Positions 33,870-47,443 of a DNA stretch of 64,000 nucleotides are shown in pieces. The position numbers were made by a program, and so were the translations under genes. The stretch is taken from contig CM030709.1 in NCBI GenBank assembly GCA_017979445.1, forward strand, positions 6,428,001-6,492,000, written 5' to 3'. The notes beneath the pieces were generated by a model that saw only the letters and a list, made by a program, of their open reading frames with translations, made no database searches and was not told the origin of the DNA. Source of the stretch: Akebia trifoliata (taxonomy: Eukaryota > Streptophyta > Magnoliopsida > Ranunculales > Lardizabalaceae). Each line of letters starts with the position of its first letter. Positions within the stretch are counted from its first letter, which is position 1.

Positions 33870-34040
33870 GAGTCGTGATGACTGCACGCTATTGGGTACG
33901 TGGCTGATGTGGCAACGGCACAGAACCATAGATCTTTTTCATCGTGATACACAGGAAAAAGATGTGCGGTTCTGTGCCCTTGCCACGTTAGCCGTGTACC
34001 CAACTGTGTACCAAAACTGTGTACATTCATCATTAGGCTT
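33870..34040. mobile_element. Palindromic MITE ('GAGTCGTG-type B'), copy 2
   Basis: GAGTCGTGATG at the left and its near complement at the right bound an inverted pair around CACAGAACCATAGATC. It starts five bases after the pseudogene stop. The same family follows the stop of DUF674 gene 2 at 7399. Sequence from 34,041 to 34,968 is AT-rich with GGTTCGG-like repeats and no gene. Confidence 0.75.
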
Positions 34041-34968
34041 AAAATGATTGTTTTCGTCTTATTGTTTTTTGAACATATTTCTGAAGATTAATGTTGGTTT
34101 TGGTTAATAGCTTCTTAGCCTCTATACAAGATTTTACTAAACTCTTAACTAACATTGTGATAGAAGAGAACGTGAAGTATTGGGATACTAAAGAGTTGCA
34201 TTTGAAGTTGTCATAAATCTGTTCATGGTATGGTTCGGACTGAGTTCATAAAATCAAGCGAACCATGAACCTAACAAATTTTGAATGTGTTTGGCAGATC
34301 AAAGCTTGCTGGTTCTTGACAATTTTTTTTTAATTGATCCTGTTAGCTAAATAATTTTTTAATTGGTTTAGTAAACCAAACCAATTCATTATATTTTTTT
34401 CATTGTTTATATTTAGAATGTGGATTATTGTATTAGTTTTTTTTTTCTATTTAACTTAGAAATTTTTAACATTTTAATTATACTTTTAACTTACATATAC
34501 TTGAATTCTATATATGCCCAAACAAACCCATCTAAATAACCAAGCGAACCAAGAAACAAATTATCTCTACCTACCCCTACAAATTGCGTTCATTCTAGAG
34601 TGGCAAACTATGAAACGAATTTGAACCAAGTGAAGCAATGAACCAAGTAACATAGGTAAAAACAATTCGTAAAGACTTGAACTCATGACCTCTTCAATAA
34701 AAATTTCTTCTCAAAACCACATTTTTACAAGCAATTCTCATATATATTTACTTTGTCATTTGTTTGCTTATGCATTACATATCTGTTACATAATCATCCT
34801 GTTTAGGATTTTCGAATCTTGGGATTTGGGTTCCTATCGCAGGAGATCTTATATTGGATCTGTGGAATATTAATGGTACCTCTTGGCAGATGTGTTTAAT
34901 GAAATTTATTTAACTACTCCCCATTCTTTCATGGGTCATAGATTTCTTGTTTTCATCATAAGCCATCG

Positions 34969-35489
34969 GTATAATATTTGCCGAAGCAGGCGAAGACTTT
35001 ATTGATTTTCTTTCGGATATAATGCCTCTAGGTTCCACAATCAGTCTAGTAACAAGGGAGAGGATGGCGGGGTGCCTAGGAAATATGATTTTCTTTTGGA
35101 GAACCTTAGTTGCATCTCTTTCCAGCCAAACCAAAACAAAGATTCCCTTTCGTAACGAATAAAAAATAAAAAATCTGTACGTGATTCTGCTACTCTTATA
35201 CATCCAAACATGGCTGGAAAATACTTAGAAGTGTCACAAGAATTGTTACAACATGCCAGACGTCCAAGGGGCTAGATGTTGTACTTCTGGATACGGAATT
35301 ATCAACCACATACTTGATCCTAAGAAAGCTTCCGATGTCAAGGACATGGCGATGTACATGTTGACAGATGATTTGGTGATGATGCCTATGTCCATCACTT
35401 CTATCACTAATCTCCTTAATAAGTTCAAAGTTCGAAATGTCAGCTCTCTAGGGCAAAAGGTGGTCGATTTAGGCATGGATGAGTTGTGA
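34969..35489 (+). pseudogene. DUF674 pseudogene, single degraded exon
   Basis: IIFAEAGEDFIDFLSD and VTRERMAGCLGNM are readable in one frame. A later frame (35,253-35,489) gives DVKDMAMYMLTDDLVMMPM and LLNKFKVRNVSSLGQKVVDL. Multiple frameshifts and stops separate them, the N-terminus is lost, and no exon 2 follows. It ends with TGA where a splice donor would be. This is the most decayed member of the group. The 35,490-36,404 stretch that follows shows no gene. Confidence 0.8.
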
Positions 35490-36404
35490 AACAATGTTCA
35501 TCCATATCTTTTGTGTGTGCGTGTTTCTAACTCCTAGACCAAGCAAGGACTATAACACCTTCAACCTCATGACAAACCCCCCAGGAACCTATTATCCTAA
35601 GTCCTAACCTAAGATAAACTTATTTTTACCTATTGAACATCTTCACCTTAAATCTCTTGGAAAAAAACCCTGACTTTTTTTCCCAAAAACTTGTATCCCC
35701 AAGTTCCCCCAAACCCTATTTTGTTCTTGAGGTTTATGGTTGAAAAGGATAGAATCCTTGGATTGAAGATGCGGGTTAGAAATTTATCCAAGAAGGTGAT
35801 GGAATTTTAGAATGGTAAAAAGGTTTAAGGCATGGAGCATTCCAAATTGGCAATCACTATAACTGTGGGGTTATAGTCATTGTACAATGGTCTGGTAATA
35901 TAACAGCCAAAATGCCTAGCAAAAATAAAAATAACAAACATTACAGTCAAAAATAAATAAATAAATAAATAACAAAACTCTTCATAATTAAAATCCTACT
36001 TTCAAGTTAATCTGCTAGGATACAAAATTTTCCGCTAGACACCTACAAATGAATCAAACCTTAGCCATTTTTGTCTCTTTAGGACCTTGTCTTGCCCTCC
36101 ACAATTCACTGAATCTCACTTATCTCAGGTACCCTCTCTGCAAACTACAATTTTTATCGTTTTCATCAAATTCTTTGTGCTGAGTCCCATCCCAGCAGCA
36201 TTTGTACACAACGTCTTCTCTTTCTTTTTCTTTCCAATTTTAAGGGGAAAAGAGAACAACAAAGTAGAAAATAGCACAGTACCATCAGTCTCAATGGTAA
36301 CAAACCTACTTTGTACATCACCAATAATCATAAAAGGGTTATGGATACTAAATACTACAATTAACACTGATTAGGGGGAAAAACATAAACCTTACCCCAA
36401 CTAG

Positions 36405-38285
36405 TTACCCACTTTCTTGGACCAAGTCTGAAAGCTGGTCGAGAGTGCCAACAAGACTTTCAAGGACCTTGATCAGCTCATCGCCTTGCCGTCTCCTGAA
36501 TTCTGTCTGGGCCGCCCCAGGATTCTTCAAATCATCAAACCCGTACACTGTGTTCGGATCTCTTTTCACGACAGCATGTATGAGCTCTGCATTCTCTTGC
36601 AACTTCACAGCCTTTTCTCCCATCTCCTGCTCCCTCTCTTCTATCATGTTTTTCTTAGGTGCTGGCCTTTTCTTCTTGGAACCTAACAAAATCCGGTTTA
36701 TCTTATATTTTCATCTTGGTTCAGTGAAAAATTTAGTAATGGAAGAAAAGACAAGCCCATATCAAGCAGTTTTGGCAGACCAATGTGGCTTTCCATTTTC
36801 TTAGCAAAACAAAATGTGGCTTTCCACTCTGAGATTGACTAGAAAAATATCCTATTTCTTCTCAGTTCTAATCCTTCACAGACGTCATAGTTGTGAAGGA
36901 AACGTAGATTCGAACATAATACTTTCATTTCTTCAAAACCATAGGTGCTGATTTTTACTGGTCTACCTTATTCTTCTTTTTAGTTATATTTCCTTCTAGT
37001 TAATACTTTTATGCCAAACATGCCAACCATTCTATCTTACCCTCTTTTAACCTTGAACCTTTAAGCCCATCTCTAAATTACTCTTCCTTGACTTGGTCCT
37101 ATAATCAAACTCTAGTTTTCAATATTAGAATATAGATAAACTGCAATTCATTCTATACGGGGCTTTTAGGGACATTGTCTGGATTCTCACACAAATGTAG
37201 TGCTTTTAAAAAGAGACAGAGAATATGGAAATTGAGTTGTTAGAACATGTGATCAGTGTTTCTAAACAACAGATATTATCTTTACTATTATAATGAGAGA
37301 AGGCAGAGTAGAAGCGGTCCGACACCAAAATTTGGATTACATAAATGCCCCCACCTTAACATTTAAACTTAGTATAATCAGGGTCATTTTGGTTAAATTC
37401 CAAGAAAATTGTTATCCCAAATCCCCAAAATCACGTTTTTTTTAGTTTTCAAATTTTTTATAAAAAAACAAAAAACAAAAAACCTTTTTACTATGTAATC
37501 TTCAAAACCACCCTTTAATTAATATTTTAAATAATAAATAAACCCTTCAGAAGACGTCTGATTGCAGATGCCAGCTTCTAGTTATTACTAAAGGGAATTA
37601 AAATGGCACTTTATTTGGATACGCAATTCAAAGAAAAATCAAGAATGAAAATCAGCTGATTCAGGAGATAAATTGGCATACCTGAAGCCTTGATGACACT
37701 GAGGTCTGAATCACTATTTGTGTCCATACGCGATCGAACTTCCGGTGCTTTTACACAATCATGAATTGATCTGAAAAGTTCAGTGTCAAAAACAACAGGA
37801 AGCCCAAATTCCATTTTTCTTTCACTTTCTAAGGACCAATATGAATCAATTCCAGATTGGGACTCCCAATCTTTGATCTTTTTGTATTCAGCAAGCAAAG
37901 ACTCCCATTTCCTATGGCATTGATTCAAAGACTTGACAACGCCTGAAGCAACACAGTTCTCAGCTATGATTTTCCATTTTTGATTAGAAGGCAAATCTTT
38001 CATAAAATCTGACTCAATGGAAGCGATCTCCCTCACGAGAATGAGCATTTCCTGTACAGCCCAATCAGGAGCCATCTGAGAACGGGTACGCCGAGAAGAT
38101 GAAACCTGTAATTGATTACTGGTTTTCGACTCCAACTCCTTTGCATCTTTTATGGGAGTTTGTAAGGTTTGAAGTTCCAAAGATACAATCTGTACTTGAT
38201 TACTGGTTTTCAACTCCAACTCCCTTTCATCTGTAAGGGGAGTTTGTAAAGTTTGAAGTTCCAAGGCTGGTTGGGTTTCTTCCAT
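36405..38285 (-). CDS. Trihelix (GT/ASR3-like) transcription factor, two exons
   Basis: Exon 1 is 38,285-37,682 and exon 2 is 36,682-36,405. The intron has GT/AG ends and the codon split G|GT gives glycine; the product is 293 residues. Residues 65-70 are RRTRSQ. The trihelix (MYB/SANT-like) DNA-binding domain spans about 72-165 with spaced tryptophans W75, W104 and W127 and the NQCHRKWESLLAEYKKIKDW helix. Exon 2 supplies a lysine-rich segment and a C-terminal helix with QGDELIKVLESLVGTLDQL. It resembles the Arabidopsis At1g31310/At2g35640 type. It should be a nuclear DNA-binding regulator; targets are unknown. Unusual: two tandem 26-residue repeats (8-33 and 36-61, LELQTLQTP type) precede the domain. 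Confidence 0.88.
37270..37583 (+). mobile_element. Helitron-like repeat inside the trihelix gene intron
   Basis: Starts TCTTTACTATTATAATGAGA and ends ...GCCAGCTTCTAG before T. A relative at 56,454-57,290 starts TCTTTATTAT...TATAATGAGAG and ends ...GCCACCTTCTAA before T. TC start and CTRR end fit Helitrons, but no clear 3' hairpin was identified, so the class is tentative. It lies within intron 1 of the trihelix gene. Confidence 0.45.
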
Positions 38286-38950
38286 TTGAATAACTGCAGA
38301 ATGTTAGTAGACAAAAATCAGAAAAAATAGCATTATAAAAATTAAAATTATGTTTACCAAATTATACAAAAAATCCGCAATTTTCAAAGGTAACAAAATA
38401 GCATACGTATACATTAATTCCAAGATCTTCTCCATAGTTGACTGTGAAATAGCATCACTCATAATGAAATATCCGAGTCTTCCTCTAATTATGGGTTCCC
38501 GAAGGAACATGTTTGGGGTCTTGTAATTGAGATATTAAAGCTAGAAACTTGGAAACGGTGATGCTCTTCCTGGTAGAAACAAACCTTTTAAAGCCTTCTC
38601 TTTCTTCATCCATTTACCATCTTCCAATCTTCAGAGTGTCATCTTTTGCTGTAAAATTGCAAAGATTGACAGAGATTTCCTCCAAAATGGTTGTACTGAT
38701 GTAAAGTCTTGTGGACTGGAAAAAAGAAATTTTATGGTTGAGCAAGGTGTTGACTGAAGCAAGCAACCTTTCTATCAGAGAAACCGGTTTCAAGCAAATC
38801 GGTGGTAGACAGTAGGATCAAGCTGGCAGTCAGGGACCACAATGAAAATGGCAATTTATTAGAATCCTGGAGTGTTCCGACAAAGGGTGGTCTCAGGACT
38901 GACCCTATGATCACTCCAAAAGGTAAGGCCATGAGCAGATGGAAATCGTC
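38286..38950. other. 5' flank of the trihelix gene
   Basis: Should hold the promoter of the minus-strand trihelix gene; no firm TATA box could be assigned. A minus-strand frame at 38,732-39,013 has no recognisable family and lies in likely repeat sequence. Confidence 0.4.
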
Positions 38951-39300
38951 GGCTGATTGCCTTACAATGCCGAGAACAAGGGAAGACAAAAGGGGTTTAG
39001 AGTCCTCTACCAAAAACCTACAGGGGATCAGTGTTTGGATTCTATTGCTTGGATAGTAGAAATCAGCAAATCTTTCTCCAAGTCTAAACGGACATTGTGG
39101 TGCTTGGTGCCTTCTGTCATTCCTTGGAGCCTCTGGAAGGAGAGATTAAAGAGTCATCTCTGTAGGAATTCATTATTTCTTCATTGGCTTTATTGTTTTT
39201 TTGGTGTAAGCTTTCAAGGACTTTACGGGTGTCTTTTTTGAAGATTTTCTGTAAGATGGGAGAGGGTTGTGTAACTTAGAAGCGAGTTAGATTTGTGTTG
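38951..39300 (+). mobile_element. LINE 3' fragment
   Basis: Frame 38,957-39,241 contains LWCLVPSVIPWSLWKER, equivalent to the ICWGVWKERNRRIF segment of the LINE at 44,600-44,793, followed by a frameshifted C-terminal tail. It is a degraded end of a LINE copy. Confidence 0.6.
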
Positions 39301-39419
39301 GGACTTGGGAGTCGTCGGTTAGGGTTTTTTGGATGTTCTTTTGCTTTGTTGTGCTTTCGGGCTGGTCACCTCGACAAACTTCAGTGCCGGCCCAAGAAGA
39401 CTTCGACAAGTGACGGTCG

Positions 39420-41145
39420 GTGATCAGTTGCAAAGCTTCTTCGGATGATGGGATATGGGATGATGCCCAAGAAGCAATGAGGATGTTTTCCACATCAAAT
39501 GTTTCTACCTATCTTAGACACATGGGAGCGAATCAAATGTTGTTCATCGTGAACTTAAAACCAGACTTCAAATATTTCCAATCTCTGAATAAAGATCCAC
39601 AACTTGGGAGGGCTTCTGGAGAGGTGTTTGAATGTTCAGGAAATCAATCTGATCTAGGATCCAATATAATCAAGGTTGGAAATGAAGAACTTCATGGTCC
39701 TGTATGGTTGAATGTGATTAATGGGAGGTTCACGTATACAATTTCAATTCAAGCCACAGACTCAGATGTGCTCGTTGGCAGTGTGGTTGGAGGGACCCCA
39801 ACAATGATACTGCCCTTATGGATTATGATGGCTTTGATGTTGACATGGTTCCACAACAGTTAGATTATTTTCACTTTCGACCTAAGTCAGTGAGTCTGGA
39901 AAATATTAGCCTTCCATAAGGAAGCAAGACAACATGTCATGTGGACAAGGATACAGTCTCGAATCTTGAGGAGTGGTGCTAGATTGGGGTCTCATTTTCT
40001 GAAAAGGAAGTCCCTTTTCGGTTTATTCTTGGTAAAAAAAAGAAGATTGATAGGCCAATTACAGTGGTGGAGGTTAGTGTTAATGAGGATAAGATTAGTA
40101 AACAAAAAGGCTATGTAAGAAGAGAACACCATAACCTTGGGAGGGGCTGGGATGAGCTCCCCTTATAGCTTTAGGTTGGAACTTGGACGAGTTAGGGCAT
40201 TTTTCCTCATTAATGAATGAAGATTAAAATATTTTCATGGAATGTTCATAGTCTGAACCAAAGTGAAACAAATCTGCCAATTTTTTAAAAAGTCGTGATT
40301 AAATCACTATTTTAGTACCTTTCAATTAAATCACAATTTTTTCAAAAACTCACGAAGTTTTTGAAAAAAATCTTGATTTTTCAAAAAATCACGATCAAGC
40401 ATGATTAAATTGAATATTATTGACTAAATCACAAGTTATTTTTATTTTAAAAAAAATTTAAGCGTTATTTTATCATTTAATATATGAAACGCATATTTTT
40501 ATAGGGAAAATTACTAAAAGAGGGTTAAATATTTGAATATTTACAATAAAGGATATAATTTCACAAAAATTACTAAAAATGAATTAAGTCACTGGACAGT
40601 CCAGTGTTTTAGTAACAAGCTGAACTGTCCAACGTTTTAACGTGTTCCAGCGTTTTAATAGCTTGCTTTAACCCCCTAGCAATTTAATCTTCATTTAAAA
40701 TGCTGGAGAGTCCAGCGAGTTACTAAAACGCTGGACTGTCCAGCGATTTAATTCGTTTTTGATAATTTTTGAAAAACTAGATTCTTTTTTGTAAATATTA
40801 AAATAGTTAACCCTATTTTAGTAATTTTCCCTTTTTTATACTAAAAAAATATTTTTATTTTTAAATTTATCCGATGTTTTCCCAACTTTATCGATTTTTT
40901 CCGAAGCTTTCTATCGCCGAATTATTCCCGAACCCTGACTTTGTCACTATGGTCTGAACTCTGAAGGACAAGGTGTTGCACATGGAGGTTAAGTCCATGA
41001 ACATTGATAACAAACCACACATTGTGGTTTTACAGGAATTTAAACTTGAGGTCGTCAACAATAACTTGATTACGGAATGGTGAGATCGTAGGAATAAAGG
41101 TTGGTGCACATTGGTTGGGGTGCTGTTAGTTTCCAATTTGTATAA
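39420..41145 (+). mobile_element. LINE 5' fragment: upstream ORF and start of ORF2 endonuclease
   Basis: An open frame at 39,420-39,863 has no family I recognise but lies where LINE ORF1 would. At 40,217 a new frame starts MKIKIFSWNVHSLNQSE, the conserved beginning of the apurinic endonuclease of plant LINE ORF2. It is interrupted near 40,285. After an AT-rich insertion the endonuclease resumes around 40,980-41,080 as NKPHIVVLQEFKLEVVNNNL, with a stop soon after. It is dead but diagnostic. A Mutator-type MITE sits in the interruption. Confidence 0.7.
40504..40831. mobile_element. Foldback Mutator-type MITE inside the LINE fragment
   Basis: Terminal repeats GGGAAAATTACTAAAA followed by GAGGGTTAA (left) and TAGGGTTAA (right, reverse-complemented) agree at 24 of 25 positions. 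The arms extend inward through CTGGACAGTCCAG and GCTGGACTGTCCAGC palindromes. Flanking 9-mers ATTTTTATA (40,495-40,503) and TTTTTTATA (40,832-40,840) differ at one base. Confidence 0.85.
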
Positions 41146-41149
41146 GTGA

Positions 41150-41890
41150 ATTGTGACTGATTTTCACTGGGTTTTTTTTATGGAATTTAGGGACCATTAG
41201 TTGACAGAGATCATGATCAATTTTGCGAGGAGATCGACAATGTGTGCTCGTATTAGGGTGAATGTTAAAGAGTTGAAAAAAACAGATATTACTTATTAGA
41301 TTTTCTCTTTCAACATGAATCAATCGAATCCCACAAAGGATCATTTGGTTTAGGATCCTTCTCCCCTTCTAATTACAGCAAGCAATTAACTTTTTACTCC
41401 TTGATAAATCTATGAAATTTAAATATTACCAACGAAATAGACCGCATAATAATCGAAAAAACCTGAATTCTACCAATCCAGAAAATCACAGGCCATGAAA
41501 GATGAACACAGAATCATCAAAAATGGAAATTTTTCAATATTTAAAAAAAAAAAATAGAGAAACAGAGATGTGTAGATTAAGAAATGTAAATCGGAGTGAA
41601 AAAGAGAGTTTTTAACTTACATTGATAGGGAAATACTAGAAATCGAGATGGGGTAACTTTAGATGTTTTCGAGAGAAGATCTCCTGCAACCAATGTTCAT
41701 AGAATTAGGGTTTCGATTTATTTGCAGATTTTCCCCTCTCGCAGAGATGAAGAAAGAGCGGGAAAAGATGAGTTATTGTCTGTGAAGAAGTGCAGGGTTT
41801 GAAGAAGAGCTGGGAATGAAGATTGGAGAAGGAATTGAATTAAAGAATCGAAAAGACGATTGTACCCTTCGGTAATAGCCAGTTGTCCAT
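41150..41890. other. Intergenic stretch with possible minus-strand leader
   Basis: On the minus strand, AAACCCTAATTC near 41,704-41,715 resembles a telo-box/leader, followed by a GTAAGT-type donor near 41,618. A frame at 41,718-41,948 has no recognisable homology. It may be the 5' end of a divergent transcript whose body was lost to LINE insertions. Weakly supported. Confidence 0.3.
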
Positions 41891-41940
41891 GGGCTGCTAA
41901 TGGACCATCTCGGGATAGGTTCGGGCTTGGGGGCGCTACT

Positions 41941-42104
41941 AAGCCCATTTATGGCCCGGAATAAAAATCCACCGAAAGATGGGACCCGTAAGAATGGGTT
42001 ATTGGGCCAAAAGGATAATACATGTAATAGTGAGAAACAGTAGGCCTATTATGGTAATCGCGACAAAATTCTCTGTGTATAAAACTTCTGTGAAGTAAAC
42101 CCTA
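41941..42104 (+). promoter_or_regulatory. Ribosomal-protein-type promoter: site II and telo-box motifs
   Basis: Site II motifs (TGGGCT complement at 41,942-41,947 and TGGGCC at 42,003-42,008), a TATAAAA at 42,078-42,084 and a telo-box AAACCCTA at 42,097-42,104 lie in the order known for plant ribosomal protein genes. There they coordinate expression in dividing cells. A 5' UTR intron is possible: AAGGTCTG after 42,140 and CAACAG before 42,280. Confidence 0.7.
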
Positions 42105-42301
42105 GCGAGCACCCGACTCTGTCTCTGTTTCATTTTTAATCTAAGGTCTGTTACTTTATCTGAAACCCTAGAAAATTCTTCAATTTTTTGTCCGATTTCT
42201 CATTTGTATCCCATTTGTTTCACTGTTTCTTTCGTTAACTAACTTTTTAATCTTCTCTGATTGGGTTTTCAACAGGTTTAGTTGAATTTCTTTAGCAACC
42301 A

Positions 42302-46349
<4,048 letters not shown>

Positions 46350-47443
46350 ATGGAAGCACACATTTATGTGATTTCTTGGATTCATTTTCTTTTAATCAAG
46401 GAAAGTTGTTGTGGAACTAGAGAATTTTTGTTAGAGAGAGATTACTTTGATATTGTTTTAGTAGTTTCATTCAGTATGCTTGAATTGGTCATTATTTTAG
46501 AGTTTTGTGGTTCAGTTTATCTTAATTAAAAGGAATACAAGCTCTCTTTGTGAAAATGTTTCAGGATGTTTATCGTAAACATGAAATTGCTGCTTTGTTC
46601 TTTCATCAAGAGATGTTAGGGCTGGCTCTTCCTAACTGATGTGTTGGCAGATTGCATCACTCCCCACACCGTCTCTTAATGTGCTCAAATCAAAAGTGCC
46701 CTTATATTAAACGTTGTGAGGAGCTGAGTGTTTGATACATGGGGATTCATTTCTCCTTGATTTGTATGAGAATTAGGGGATGAATGTGTATGTTGCTTTC
46801 ATGATCATCATTAAAGTCTTATTCCATAAATTTGGGCTGTCTAAATGATTCGTGGTGAAAATGCGTTCATAGCTGTTTTTGCCATCTCAATTCACATTCA
46901 TTTGGATCTTTTCTGTGCCCGCCTCTGATGATTATGTACCAAATCATCTCTTAATTAATTAGTAGAGTTATTTCCGAGAGAGATTTTCTTGAAGGATCAT
47001 CTACCCTCAATCCATACATGTCATTTCGTGGGGCTTTATCGTCTACTTCACTCTCTTCGATGGATTACGTGTCCTACAGTCTGAAAAGTTGGGTACTCGT
47101 CGAGAAAATTACGAAACGGTTGGGATTGCAAACAATCGCATTTTATGGGTAAAGACCCATCAAAGAGATGGTCTATCTTCAACTAGGTTCAGAAGGATGG
47201 AGTGCTTACCATTGGAATGTAACACTGTTCTACAATTTATATAAGAGAAAATATAAGTTGGAATTTTTTAATAAAGCGAAAAATGCTTTATCTACACAGA
47301 TCACTATCTTAGTGTTAAAGATTTTAAAAAAAATAAAAAACAGATAGTGATTAAAACCACATCCCATACATCTCAGAAAGAATAAAGGGGTCGAGAAGAA
47401 AAATGTGTGTGCGTGTGGGGGGTGGGGGGGTGGCGCGGTCGCT
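46350..47443. other. Convergent 3' region between RPL23A and PPL1
   Basis: RPL23A (plus) and PPL1 (minus) converge here. The stretch should contain both 3' UTRs; no gene is seen. A G-rich run (47,418-47,432) lies 12 bases beyond the PPL1 stop. Confidence 0.6.

Noticed and set aside
38732..39056. Overlapping open frames on both strands upstream of the trihelix gene
   Set aside because: No family features, and the region runs into LINE-like sequence; likely shadow frames of a decayed retroelement.
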